The notes under the pieces are model-generated. The model saw only the letters and a program-made list of their open reading frames with translations. It was not told where the DNA came from and did not search any database. A DNA stretch of 39,002 nt from Prado023 sp039812125 (GTDB lineage Bacteria; Actinomycetota; Actinomycetes; S36-B12; CAIYMF01), in assembly GCA_039812125.1 (NCBI GenBank), contig JBDHZV010000013.1:1-39002 (forward strand). Reading direction: 5' to 3'. Of the stretch, positions 22,266 to 30,596 are shown piece after piece. Both the position numbers and the translations under genes were made by a program. Position 1 is the first letter of the stretch; each line of letters opens with the position of its first letter.

Positions 22266-23540
22266 ATGACCGACACGCAGACCCCCTTCTGGGGCCCTGA
22301 CTTCGATGCCCTGTCCGCTGAGGACCCCGAGATCGCCGGGGTCATCCTCGGTGAGCTGGAGCGGCTGCGCTCCGGCCTGCAGCTGATCGCCAGCGAGAAC
22401 TTCACCTCGCCCGCGGTGCTGGCGGCCCTGGGATCGACGCTGAGCAACAAGTACGCCGAGGGCTACCCGCACCGGCGCTACTACGGTGGCTGCGCCGTCG
22501 TCGACGACGCCGAGAGCATCGGCATCGAGCGGGCCAAGGCGCTGTTCGGCGCCGACCACGCCAACCTGCAGCCGCACTCCGGCGCCAGCGCGAACATCGC
22601 CGCCTACGGGGCGTTCATGAAGCCCGGGGAGACCGTGCTCGCGATGAGCCTGCCGCACGGCGGGCACCTCACCCACGGCACCAAGGTGTCGTTCTCCGGC
22701 AAGTGGTTCAACGCCGTGCACTACGGGGTCGACCCGCAGACCGAGGACATCGACTACGACCAGGTTCGCGACCTGGCCCGCCGCCACCGCCCCCGGATGA
22801 TCATCTGCGGCGGCTCGGCGATCCCACGGCTGATCGACTTCGCCGCGTTCCGCCAGATCTGCGACGAGGTCGACGCGGTGCTGATGGTCGACGCCGCGCA
22901 CTTCATCGGGCTGGTCGCCGGCGGTGCCATCCCCAGCCCGGTGCCCTACGCCGACGTCGTCACGTTCACGACCCACAAGGTGCTGCGGGGGCCCCGTGGC
23001 GGCATGCTGCTGTGCAAGGCCGAGCACGCCACGGCGCTGGACAAGGCCGTGTTCCCGATGATGCAGGGTGGCCCGCTGATGCACGCCGTGGCGGCCAAGG
23101 CCGTCGCGCTGCGCGAGGCTGCCACGCCGGAGTACGCCGCCTACGCGCGCAACGTCATCGCCAACGCCCAGGCACTGACCGAGGGGCTGGCCGCGCACGG
23201 CATGCGCGCGGTGACCGGGGGCACCGACACCCACCTGGCCCTGTTGGACCTGCAGGGCACCGGGGTCACCGGCGCCGAGGCGGAGTCCCGGTGCGACGCA
23301 GCCGGCATCGTGCTGAACAAGAACGCGATCCCGTTCGACCCGCGTCCGGCCAGCGTGGCCTCGGGCATCCGGGTCGGCACGCCCTCGGTGACCACCCAGG
23401 GCATGGGCGTGCCGGAGATGGCCGTGATCGCCGAGCTCATCGGGCGGGCGATCCGCGACGAGGACGGCAGCGCCGCGCCGGAGATCCGGGCCACCGTCAC
23501 CGACCTGGTGACCCGGTTCCCCGCGTACCCCCGCGACTAG
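22266..23540 (+). CDS. glyA: Serine hydroxymethyltransferase
   Basis: 424 residues. Interconverts serine and glycine with tetrahydrofolate, feeding one-carbon units. LIASENFTSPAVLAALGSTLSNKYAEGYP is the N-terminal family signature. The PLP lysine is in VTFTTHKVLRGPRGG (Lys238), preceded by the PLP-ring aspartate in VLMVDAAHFIGLVAGG. FDPRPASVASGIRVGTPSVTTQGM is the C-terminal substrate-carboxylate segment. GGGAG upstream supports the ATG. The stop overlaps the wecA GTG by one base, so the two are coupled. glyA in this spot fits the actinobacterial prmC-Sua5-glyA-rfe order. Confidence 0.97.
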   Translation: MTDTQTPFWGPDFDALSAEDPEIAGVILGELERLRSGLQLIASENFTSPAVLAALGSTLSNKYAEGYPHRRYYGGCAVVDDAESIGIERAKALFGADHANLQPHSGASANIAAYGAFMKPGETVLAMSLPHGGHLTHGTKVSFSGKWFNAVHYGVDPQTEDIDYDQVRDLARRHRPRMIICGGSAIPRLIDFAAFRQICDEVDAVLMVDAAHFIGLVAGGAIPSPVPYADVVTFTTHKVLRGPRGGMLLCKAEHATALDKAVFPMMQGGPLMHAVAAKAVALREAATPEYAAYARNVIANAQALTEGLAAHGMRAVTGGTDTHLALLDLQGTGVTGAEAESRCDAAGIVLNKNAIPFDPRPASVASGIRVGTPSVTTQGMGVPEMAVIAELIGRAIRDEDGSAAPEIRATVTDLVTRFPAYPRD

Positions 23541-24661
23541 TGCGCGAGTACGGGCTCAGCCTGCTCGTCGCCGCGGCCATGACGTACATGGTCATGCCCG
23601 TGGTGCGCGCCCTCGCGCGGCGCGCGGGGGCGGTGGCCGGGGTCCGGGACCGGGACGTGCACGACCACGCGATCCCGCGCTGGGGAGGGCTGGGCATGTT
23701 CGCGGGGCTGCTGGCCGGCATGCTGCTGGCCAGCAAGCTGCCGATGATGCGCTCGGTGTTCGAGGGGGCCTCCCAGGAGGGGCTGGCCCTGCTGTCCGGC
23801 GCGGTCATCATCGTGGGGCTCGGCCTGGTCGACGACCGCTGGGAGCTCGACGCCCCGACCAAGATGGCCGGGCAGGTGCTGGCCGCCGCGGTGATGGCCC
23901 TGCAGGGGATCTCGCTGCTGTGGCTGCCCATCGGCGGAGTGCTCGTGCTGGATCCCACGACGTCCGTGCTGCTGACCGTGCTGATCGTGCTGATCAGCGT
24001 CAATGCGATCAACTTCATCGACGGGCTGGACGGGTTGGCCGCGGGCATCACCGGCGTGTCCGCCCTGGCGTTCTTCCTGTACTCCTACCTGCTGAGCGTG
24101 CAGTACGGGGTGGAGCGCGCCACGCTGTCGGCGCTGGTCTCGGCCCTGCTGGTGGGGATGTGCCTGGGCTTCCTGCCCCACAACGCGTTCCCGGCGCGAC
24201 TGTTCATGGGCGACACCGGCTCGATGCTGATCGGGTACCTGATGGCCGCCAGCGTGATCACCCTGACCGGCAAGGTCGACCCCAACGCGCTGGCCGGCAC
24301 CACGCTGCTGCCCGCGCTGCTGCCGATCCTGGTGCCCCTGGCGGTCCTCGCGGTCCCGCTGGCGGACCTGGCCCTGGCGGTGGTGCGGCGCACCCGGGCC
24401 GGGCGCTCGCCGTTCGCCCCGGACAAGCAGCACCTGCACCACCGGCTGCTGGAGATGGGGCACTCCCAGCGCCGGGCCGTGCTGCTGCTGACCGGCTGGG
24501 CCGCGCTGATCGGCTTCTCCTCGGTCCTGCTGGCCTTCGTCCCGATGCCGCAGGCGCTGACCGCCACCGTGATCGGCGCCGGGCTGCTGTGGCTGGCCGT
24601 CGTGCTCCCCGGCCGCGAGCAGCGCCGGGCGGACCGGGCGGCCGCCGGGGAGGGCCGGTGA
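23540..24661 (+). CDS. wecA: Polyprenyl-phosphate GlcNAc-1-phosphate transferase (WecA/Rfe family)
   Basis: 373 residues with about 11 membrane helices. Transfers GlcNAc-1-P from UDP-GlcNAc to a polyprenyl phosphate; in actinobacteria this starts arabinogalactan linker or other surface glycan synthesis. Motifs: IPRWGGLGMF, GLVDDRWELDAPTK (Asp98-Asp99, Mg-binding), NAINFIDGLDGLAAG (158-169), RLFMGDTGSML, and HLHHRLLEMGHSQRRAV, the basic cytoplasmic loop typical of WecA rather than MraY. The GTG at 23540 overlaps the glyA stop and the end overlaps the next GTG (GTGA). It is the usual gene just before atp operons in this phylum. Confidence 0.95.
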   Translation: MREYGLSLLVAAAMTYMVMPVVRALARRAGAVAGVRDRDVHDHAIPRWGGLGMFAGLLAGMLLASKLPMMRSVFEGASQEGLALLSGAVIIVGLGLVDDRWELDAPTKMAGQVLAAAVMALQGISLLWLPIGGVLVLDPTTSVLLTVLIVLISVNAINFIDGLDGLAAGITGVSALAFFLYSYLLSVQYGVERATLSALVSALLVGMCLGFLPHNAFPARLFMGDTGSMLIGYLMAASVITLTGKVDPNALAGTTLLPALLPILVPLAVLAVPLADLALAVVRRTRAGRSPFAPDKQHLHHRLLEMGHSQRRAVLLLTGWAALIGFSSVLLAFVPMPQALTATVIGAGLLWLAVVLPGREQRRADRAAAGEGR

Positions 24662-25080
24662 GCCGCCACGGGGCCCAGGCCCTGGTCGTGCCGATGGGGC
24701 GGGTCCTGCGGGTGGCGGTCCTGGCGGGCCTGGTCGCCCTGCCGGTGGCGGGCCTGCTGGGCTGGTTGCTCGGCGGCGCCGCGGGAGCGTGGGGGGCGCT
24801 CATCGGCATGGCGATCGCCGTCGGCTTCCTGCTGGTCACCGTCGCCGTGGCCCTGCTGACTGCGCGGATGGATGCCAGCACCCTCGGGATCGTCGTCATG
24901 GGGTCCTGGCTGGTCAAGGTCGCGCTGCTGATGGTCGTGCTGGGGGTGCTGCGCGGGGAGACGTTCTACTCCCGCCCGGCGCTGCTGCTGGCGCTGCTCG
25001 TCGGCGTGACCGGCACCCTGCTGCTCGAGGGCGTCGTCGTCACCCGGACCCGGGTCCCCTACGTCGAGCCCCAGGCGTGA
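24658..25080 (+). CDS. atpI: Small four-helix membrane protein, AtpI-like
   Basis: 140 residues with four hydrophobic helices (about 18-38, 43-66, 74-96 and 103-120), separated by short loops and ending in a polar tail. The position (between wecA and the atp genes), size and the pairing of a GAWGALIGMAIAVGFLLV helix with SWLVKVALLMVVLGVL fit the AtpI / ATP synthase subunit I group, which is thought to help c-ring assembly or Mg2+ transport. Sequence conservation in this group is low, so the name rests partly on context. GTG start overlapping wecA by four bases, and its own stop overlaps the next GTG in the same way. Confidence 0.65.
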   Translation: MSRHGAQALVVPMGRVLRVAVLAGLVALPVAGLLGWLLGGAAGAWGALIGMAIAVGFLLVTVAVALLTARMDASTLGIVVMGSWLVKVALLMVVLGVLRGETFYSRPALLLALLVGVTGTLLLEGVVVTRTRVPYVEPQA

Positions 25081-25364
25081 CCGCCGAGCCCCCGGACCGC
25101 GACACGCCCGGGCCGGATCATCCCGACGGGTCGGGCGAGCAGCCCGTCCCGCGCCATCGGCGCGGCCCGCTGCGCCCCCAGGGCGAGGACGTGGCGTGGT
25201 CCGCGCTGGGCTCCCTGCTGGCCGGGCCGCTGGTCTGGGGAGGCGTCGGGATCCTGGTGGATCGCTGGCTCGGGACCCAGCGGACCTTCGCCGCGATCGG
25301 GATCGTGGTGGGCTCACTGACGGCGTTCTACATCGTGTATGTTCGCTTCGGACGCGACGAGTAG
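25077..25364 (+). CDS. atpZ: AtpZ/ATPase gene 1 family membrane protein
   Basis: 95 residues: a polar Pro/Asp-rich N-terminal half, then two transmembrane helices. The segment WSALGSLLAGPLVWGGVGILVDRWLGTQRTFAAIGIVVGSLTAFYIVYV follows the family pattern of a Gly-rich helix, a VDRWLGT turn and a second Gly-rich helix (PF09527-type, AtpZ). It may act with the AtpI-like protein in Fo assembly. The GTG start is coupled to the preceding stop (GTGA), and the TAG stop overlaps a palindrome that may be the atpB promoter. Confidence 0.75.
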   Translation: MTAEPPDRDTPGPDHPDGSGEQPVPRHRRGPLRPQGEDVAWSALGSLLAGPLVWGGVGILVDRWLGTQRTFAAIGIVVGSLTAFYIVYVRFGRDE

Positions 25365-25373
25365 GGTTCCCTA
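25362..25373 (+). promoter_or_regulatory. Palindrome TAGGG-TT-CCCTA with possible atp -10
   Basis: TAGGGTTCCCTA is a perfect 5+5 inverted repeat beginning on the stop codon of the AtpZ-like gene. TAGGGT within it fits a TANNNT -10 and would give atpB a 45-nt leader. No -35 is recognisable. It could be an internal promoter, a regulator site, or chance. Confidence 0.3.
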
Positions 25374-25418
25374 ACGCGCACCGCCGCCAACAGTCGGACC
25401 GAGCCGGAAGGGCCCACA

Positions 25419-26234
25419 GTGCTGAACCTGCCTGCAGTCGCCAGCCTGTTGGTGCCGGCGAGCACGGGGGAGGGCGGGGGGTACGCCCCGCCGACCATCG
25501 AGGAGTTCTTCCCGCCGCAGCTCGGCGACTTCTGGTGGTCACCGACCAGGATCGACCTCATCGGGTTCTTCATGGCCGGCGTCCTGGCGCTGTTCTTCGT
25601 CACCGCCTTCAAGAAGCCCGCCCTGGTCCCCGGCAAGCTGCAGAACCTGGGCGAGATCGCCATCGACCTCGTGTACAAGAACGTGATCGACGAGGTCATG
25701 GGTGAGCGCGGCCGGCGGTTCGCGCCGATCATCGTGACCCTGTTCTGGATGATCCTGGCGTTCAACATCACCGGCATCCTGCCCATGATGCACATCGCCG
25801 CGACAGCGGTGATCGGCGTGCCGCTGGTGCTGGCGGTGGTGTCCTACGTGACGTTCAACTACGCGGGCATCAAGGAGCACGGCGTCGGCCGGTACCTGAA
25901 GATGAACCTGTTCCCGCCCGGTGTCCCCAAGCCGATCTACCTGCTGGTGACGCCGATCGAGTTCATCTCGACGTTCATCCTGCGCCCGGTGACGCTGACC
26001 ATCCGTCTCCTGGCCAACATGATGGCCGGCCACCTGCTCCTCGTGCTGTTCTTCGGGGCGACCAGCTACCTGCTGATGGACGCCGAGGGGCTGCTCAAGC
26101 TGGCCGCGGTCCCGTCGTACCTCATGGGCTTCGCGTTCGTCTGCTTCGAGCTGATCGTGGCGCCCCTGCAGGCCTACATCTTCGCGCTGCTGACGGCCGT
26201 GTACATCGACGGCGCCACGAGCCACGAGCACTGA
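25419..26234 (+). CDS. atpB: ATP synthase Fo subunit a
   Basis: 271 residues with about six membrane helices. Subunit a forms the proton half-channels next to the c-ring. The essential arginine is in the conserved helix LRPVTLTIRLLANMMAGHLLLVLF (Arg196). The N-terminal periplasmic segment contains PPQLGDFWW, and NITGILPMM is the usual helix-2/3 motif. The last helix (VCFELIVAPLQAYIFALLTAVYI) carries the conserved Glu and Gln of the channel. The GTG start is supported by GGAAGGG 6 nt upstream. First structural gene of atpBEFHAGDC. Confidence 0.98.
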   Translation: MLNLPAVASLLVPASTGEGGGYAPPTIEEFFPPQLGDFWWSPTRIDLIGFFMAGVLALFFVTAFKKPALVPGKLQNLGEIAIDLVYKNVIDEVMGERGRRFAPIIVTLFWMILAFNITGILPMMHIAATAVIGVPLVLAVVSYVTFNYAGIKEHGVGRYLKMNLFPPGVPKPIYLLVTPIEFISTFILRPVTLTIRLLANMMAGHLLLVLFFGATSYLLMDAEGLLKLAAVPSYLMGFAFVCFELIVAPLQAYIFALLTAVYIDGATSHEH

Positions 26235-26295
26235 CCCGACTGAACCCACGGACTCCCGGGCGACCGCCCCGGGCCACACGGAAGGAACCACCACA

Positions 26296-26520
26296 GTGGA
26301 GCTGCTCGCCGAAGTGAACGGCAACCTCAACGCGATCGGGTACGGCCTCGCCGCGATCGGCCCGGGCATCGGCATCGGCGTCCTGGTCGGCAAGGCGCTC
26401 GAGGGGATCGCCCGGCAGCCCGAGGCGACCGGTGTGCTGCGCACGAACATGTTCCTCGGCATCGCGTTCACCGAGGCCCTGGCCCTGATCGGCCTGGTCG
26501 CCGGCTTCCTGTTCACCTGA
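26296..26520 (+). CDS. atpE: ATP synthase Fo subunit c
   Basis: 74 residues, a two-helix hairpin that assembles into the rotor ring. The first helix has the packing motif GPGIGIGVLVG (22-32) and the polar loop is ARQPEA (39-44). The ion-binding carboxylate is Glu60 in IAFTEALALIG. There is no Na+-type Gln/Ser-Thr ligand set at the usual positions, so proton coupling is expected. GTG start with GGAAGGA about 9 nt upstream, 61 nt after atpB. Confidence 0.98.
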   Translation: MELLAEVNGNLNAIGYGLAAIGPGIGIGVLVGKALEGIARQPEATGVLRTNMFLGIAFTEALALIGLVAGFLFT

Positions 26521-26570
26521 TCCGTCCGTCAGCACGCTGCGGACCGGTCTGAGGAAGAACAGGAAGGGCC

Positions 26571-27125
26571 ATGGAGAACGTACTCATCATCGCGGCGGAG
26601 GAGCCGAACCCGCTCGTCCCGGCGCCGTACGACATCATCTGGGGCACGCTGTCGTTCGTCATCCTGCTCCTGATGTTCTGGAAGTACGTCCTGCCCACCT
26701 TCAACAAGGTCGTGGCCGAGCGTGCCGACAAGATCGAGGGCGGCATCGAGCGGGCATCCCAGATGCAGGCCGAGGCGGCCCGCAGCCGCCAGGCCTACCA
26801 GGACCAGCTCGAGGTCGCCGCCAAGGAGGCCGCTGCGATCCGCACCGCCGCGCACAGCGAGGGCGAGCAGATCGTGGCCGAGGCCAGGACCCGGGCGACG
26901 ACGGACGCCGGGGCCATCGCGGCCCGGGCCGACGCCCAGATCGCCGCCGAGCGGGATGCGGCCCTCGGCTCGCTGCAGCGCGACGTCGGCAGCCTCGCCC
27001 TGGAGCTGGCGAGCAAGATCGTCGGGGAGAGCCTGGCGGACGACGCCCGGGCGCGCGCGACGATCGACCGGTTCATCGCCGACCTCGAGGCCTCCGCGGC
27101 AGGCACGGAGCCGGGGACCCGATGA
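26571..27125 (+). CDS. atpF: ATP synthase Fo subunit b
   Basis: 184 residues. One N-terminal membrane helix (IIWGTLSFVILLLMFWKYVLP, about 22-42) is followed by a long charged Ala/Glu/Arg/Gln-rich helix that makes the peripheral stalk dimer. The C-terminal block LQRDVGSLALELASKIVGESL contacts delta. It is a plain b subunit, not the b-delta fusion seen in mycobacteria, since a separate delta gene follows. GGAAGGG precedes the ATG closely. The stop overlaps the atpH ATG (ATGA). Confidence 0.97.
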   Translation: MENVLIIAAEEPNPLVPAPYDIIWGTLSFVILLLMFWKYVLPTFNKVVAERADKIEGGIERASQMQAEAARSRQAYQDQLEVAAKEAAAIRTAAHSEGEQIVAEARTRATTDAGAIAARADAQIAAERDAALGSLQRDVGSLALELASKIVGESLADDARARATIDRFIADLEASAAGTEPGTR

Positions 27126-27931
27126 GCGCCACCAGCCGGGAGAGCTACGCGGGCCTGCGGGCGCGCCTCGACCAGCGCCGCGCCAGCCGCGGCCTGGCGT
27201 CGCTCCCGGCCGAGCTGTTCGCGGCCGCCGAGGTCATCGGCTCCGACTCGCAGCTGCGCTCGGCGCTGTCCGACTCCGGCCAGCCGGAGGGGGCCCGAGC
27301 CGAGCTGGTGTCGGTCCTGTTCGGCGGGCGGGTGTCGGCCGACGCGGTCGAGGTGCTCGCGGACACGGCCACCCAGCGGTGGCCGTCCCCGGCCGAGCTG
27401 CTCGACGCGGTCGAGGGACTGGCCTCGCAGGCCGCGTTCCTGGTCGCCGAGCGGGCGGGCCGGCTCGACCGCGTCGAGGACGAGCTGTTCGGGTTCGCCC
27501 GGGCCGTGTCCAGCTCCGCGGACCTGCAGATGGCGCTGAGCGACCCGTCCGTCGCGGCACCCGTCAAGTCGGCCCTCGTCGCCGACCTGCTGGCCGGTCG
27601 CGCTGCCGACGAGACGGTGCAGGTGCTCGCCTACGGGATGTCGCACCTGCGCGGGCGCCGCGCCGACGCGGTCGTGGAGGACCTGATGGACCTGGCGGCC
27701 GAGCAGCGGGACCGCTCGGTGGCTGAGGTCCGCGTGGCCCTCGACCTGGACGATTCGCAGCGCCGGCGGCTGGCCGCCGCGCTGTCGACGCTGCACGGCC
27801 GGGAGGTCCGGCTGAACGTGGCCGTCGACCCCGACGTGATCGGCGGCGTCTCGGTGCGCCTCGGCAACGAGGTCATCGACGGCACCGTCGCCTCCCGCAT
27901 CGAGCAGGCCCGACGCAGCCTGGTCGGCTGA
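27122..27931 (+). CDS. atpH: ATP synthase F1 subunit delta
   Basis: 269 residues, longer than the ~177 of E. coli but usual for actinobacteria, where an N-terminal extra helical region is present. The C-terminal OSCP-like part is clear: VRVALDLDDSQRRRLAAALSTLHGREVRLNVAVDPDVIGGVSVRLGNEVIDG, with the VDP-D-IGG signature, ends in SRIEQARRSLVG. Delta joins the peripheral stalk to the top of F1. The ATG overlaps the atpF stop. Confidence 0.97.
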   Translation: MSATSRESYAGLRARLDQRRASRGLASLPAELFAAAEVIGSDSQLRSALSDSGQPEGARAELVSVLFGGRVSADAVEVLADTATQRWPSPAELLDAVEGLASQAAFLVAERAGRLDRVEDELFGFARAVSSSADLQMALSDPSVAAPVKSALVADLLAGRAADETVQVLAYGMSHLRGRRADAVVEDLMDLAAEQRDRSVAEVRVALDLDDSQRRRLAAALSTLHGREVRLNVAVDPDVIGGVSVRLGNEVIDGTVASRIEQARRSLVG

Positions 27932-27983
27932 TCCCCCTACCCGCACGACCCCGCCCGGAGCGGGCACGCAACGAGGAGAGACG

Positions 27984-29618
27984 ATGACGGAGCTGGCGAT
28001 CCGCCCCGAGGAGATCCGCGCGGCGATCGAGCGCAGCGTCGCGGCCTACGCGCCGGGCACGGCCCGCGAGGAGGTCGGCCGCGTGGTCGAGACCGGCGAC
28101 GGGATCGCCCGGGTCGAGGGCCTGCACTCGGCGATGACCAACGAGCTGCTGGAGTTCCAGGGCGGCCTGCTCGGCCTGGCGCTGAACCTCGACGTCCGGG
28201 AGATCGGCGTCGTGCTGCTCGGCGACGGGTCGGCCATCGAGGAGGGCCAGCCGGTCAAGCGGACCGGTGAGGTGCTCTCGGTGCCGGTGGGCGATGCCTA
28301 CCTCGGCCGGGTGGTCGATCCGCTGGGCAACCCGATCGACGGCCGCGGGCCGATCGCGACGACGACGCGGCGCGCCCTCGAGCTGCAGGCGCCCACGGTG
28401 GTCCAGCGCCAGCCCGTGAAGGAGTCGATGGCCACCGGGATCAAGGCCATCGACGCGATGACGGCCATCGGCCGGGGCCAGCGCCAGCTGATCATCGGTG
28501 ACCGGCAGACCGGCAAGACCGCCGTGTGCCTGGACACGATCATCAACCAGAAGGCCAACTGGGCCTCCGGCGATCCGGCCAAGCAGGTGCGCTGCATCTA
28601 CGTGGCCGTCGGCCAGAAGGGCTCCACGATCGCCGGTGTGAAGGGCGTGCTCGAGGAGTACGGCGCGATGGAGTACACGACCATCGTCGCGGCCCCCGCC
28701 TCGGACTCCGCCGGCTTCAAGTACCTGGCCCCCTACACCGGCTCGGCCATCGGCCAGCACTGGATGTACGAGGGCAAGCACGTCCTGATCGTGTTCGACG
28801 ACCTCAGCAAGCAGGCCGAGGCCTACCGCGCGGTCTCGCTGCTGCTGCGTCGCCCGCCGGGTCGCGAGGCCTACCCCGGTGACGTGTTCTACCTGCACTC
28901 CCGGCTGCTCGAGCGCTGCGCCAAGCTCTCCAACGAGCTCGGGGGCGGGTCGATGACCGGACTGCCGATCATCGAGACCAAGGCCAACGACGTGTCGGCG
29001 TACATCCCGACCAACGTCATCTCGATCACCGACGGCCAGTGCTTCCTGGAGTCCGACCTGTTCAACTCCGGGGTGCGCCCCGCCATCAACGTCGGCATCT
29101 CGGTGTCGCGAGTCGGCGGGTCCGCGCAGTCCAAGGCCATGAAGAAGGTCGCCGGCCGGCTGCGCCTGGACCTCGCGCAGTTCCGCGAGCTGGAGGCGTT
29201 CGCCGCGTTCGGCTCGGACCTGGACTCGGCATCCAAGGCCCAGCTGGCCCGCGGCACGCGACTGGTCGAGGTGCTCAAGCAGCCCCAGTACCGTCCGCTG
29301 CCACTCGAGCAGGAGGTCATCTCGGTCTGGGCCGGCACGACCGGCAAGCTCGACGACGTCCCGGTCGAGGACGTGCGCAGGTTCGACGCGGAGTTCATCG
29401 ACTACGTCACCCGCGAGCACCCGCAACTGGCCGACGCCATCCGCAGCACCTCCGACCTCACCGATGACACCGTGTCGGGGCTCGAGACGGCGGTGGACGC
29501 GTTCAAGCACATGTTCACCACGAGCGAGGGCCACGTCCTGGTCCGGGACGTCCCCGTCGAGCCGGTGGCGGCCTCGGACGTCGTGCCCACGCAGATCACC
29601 AAGGTCGTGCGGAAGTAG
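27984..29618 (+). CDS. atpA: ATP synthase F1 subunit alpha
   Basis: 544 residues. Walker A is GDRQTGKTA (172-180), and LLLRRPPGREAYPGDVFYLHSRLLER is the alpha-specific catalytic-interface block containing the arginine finger region. PAINVGISVSRVGGSAQ is the family signature. The protein is about 30 residues longer than E. coli AtpA; the extra C-terminal tail (PVEPVAASDVVPTQITKVVRK) resembles the actinobacterial extension that in mycobacteria restrains ATP hydrolysis. The function of the tail here is inferred. AGGAGAG lies just before the ATG. 52 nt after atpH. Confidence 0.99.
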   Translation: MTELAIRPEEIRAAIERSVAAYAPGTAREEVGRVVETGDGIARVEGLHSAMTNELLEFQGGLLGLALNLDVREIGVVLLGDGSAIEEGQPVKRTGEVLSVPVGDAYLGRVVDPLGNPIDGRGPIATTTRRALELQAPTVVQRQPVKESMATGIKAIDAMTAIGRGQRQLIIGDRQTGKTAVCLDTIINQKANWASGDPAKQVRCIYVAVGQKGSTIAGVKGVLEEYGAMEYTTIVAAPASDSAGFKYLAPYTGSAIGQHWMYEGKHVLIVFDDLSKQAEAYRAVSLLLRRPPGREAYPGDVFYLHSRLLERCAKLSNELGGGSMTGLPIIETKANDVSAYIPTNVISITDGQCFLESDLFNSGVRPAINVGISVSRVGGSAQSKAMKKVAGRLRLDLAQFRELEAFAAFGSDLDSASKAQLARGTRLVEVLKQPQYRPLPLEQEVISVWAGTTGKLDDVPVEDVRRFDAEFIDYVTREHPQLADAIRSTSDLTDDTVSGLETAVDAFKHMFTTSEGHVLVRDVPVEPVAASDVVPTQITKVVRK

Positions 29619-29621
29619 CCC

Positions 29622-30584
29622 ATGGGTGCCCAGCTGCGGGTCTACCGCCGGCGCATCAAGAGCGTCCAGCAGACCAAGAAGATCACCAAGGCGATGGAGC
29701 TGATCGCCTCGTCGCGCATCGTGAAGGCGCAGAACCGGCTCAACGCCGCGCTGCCCTACACCCGTGAGCTGGTCATGGCCATCTCCGCAGCGGTGTCGCT
29801 GTCCGCCGACACCGAGCACCCGCTGACCCGCAAGGCCGACAAGCGCCGCCGCGCGGCCGTGCTGCTCATCGCCGCGGACCGCGGCCTGGCCGGCGCGTAC
29901 TCGTCGAACATCATCCGGGAGGGGGAGGGCCTCAACGCCTTCCTGCGCGAGCAGGGCATCGAGCCGGTGCCCTTCCTCGTGGGGCGCAAGGTGGCCAACT
30001 ACTACCGGTTCCGCGACCGCCGCATCGAGGGCGAGTACGTCGGGTTCACCGATCAGCCGACGGTTGACGACGCCAAGGACGTCGCGCTCGGGCTGCTGGC
30101 GTCGTTCCTGTCCGACAGCGAGACCGAGGGCGGCACCGACGAGATCCACGTGGTGTACACGCACTTCGTGAACATGGGCCGCCAGGAGGTCCGGATCCGG
30201 CGGATCCTGCCCATCGAGGTGGTGGAGCAGGTCGTCACCGCCTCCGGTGACGAGATCCACCCGGTCGCCGAGGGGGCCGCGGGCCGGCCGAACGGCGCTG
30301 TCGTGATGCCGCTCTACGAGTTCGAGCCCGACCCGGACACCGTGCTCAACGCGCTGCTGCCCCGCTACGTCGAGAACATCGTCTACACGGCGCTGCTCGA
30401 GGCGGCCGCGTCCGAGCACGCGGCCCGCCGGCGTGCGATGAAGTCCGCGACGGACAACGCCGAGGAGCTCATCCGCACCCTCACCCGCCAGGCCAACCAG
30501 GCCCGCCAGGCCGAGATCACCCAGGAGATCTCCGAGATCGTCGGTGGTGCCGACGCGCTCGCCTCCGCCACCGCAGGAAGTTGA
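29622..30584 (+). CDS. atpG: ATP synthase F1 subunit gamma
   Basis: 320 residues, the central rotor shaft. The N-terminal helix YRRRIKSVQQTKKITKAMELIASSRIVKAQ is the universal gamma start, and the C-terminal helix SEHAARRRAMKSATDNAEELI with the conserved final segment QAEITQEISEIVGGADAL closes it. A basic/acidic insert (TRKADKRRRAAVLLIAADRGLAGAYSSNI) includes the conserved DRGLAGAYN-like motif. The ATG is 3 nt after the atpA stop, with GGAAG 6 nt upstream inside atpA. Confidence 0.98.
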   Translation: MGAQLRVYRRRIKSVQQTKKITKAMELIASSRIVKAQNRLNAALPYTRELVMAISAAVSLSADTEHPLTRKADKRRRAAVLLIAADRGLAGAYSSNIIREGEGLNAFLREQGIEPVPFLVGRKVANYYRFRDRRIEGEYVGFTDQPTVDDAKDVALGLLASFLSDSETEGGTDEIHVVYTHFVNMGRQEVRIRRILPIEVVEQVVTASGDEIHPVAEGAAGRPNGAVVMPLYEFEPDPDTVLNALLPRYVENIVYTALLEAAASEHAARRRAMKSATDNAEELIRTLTRQANQARQAEITQEISEIVGGADALASATAGS

Positions 30585-30596
30585 GGAAGGAAGCAC

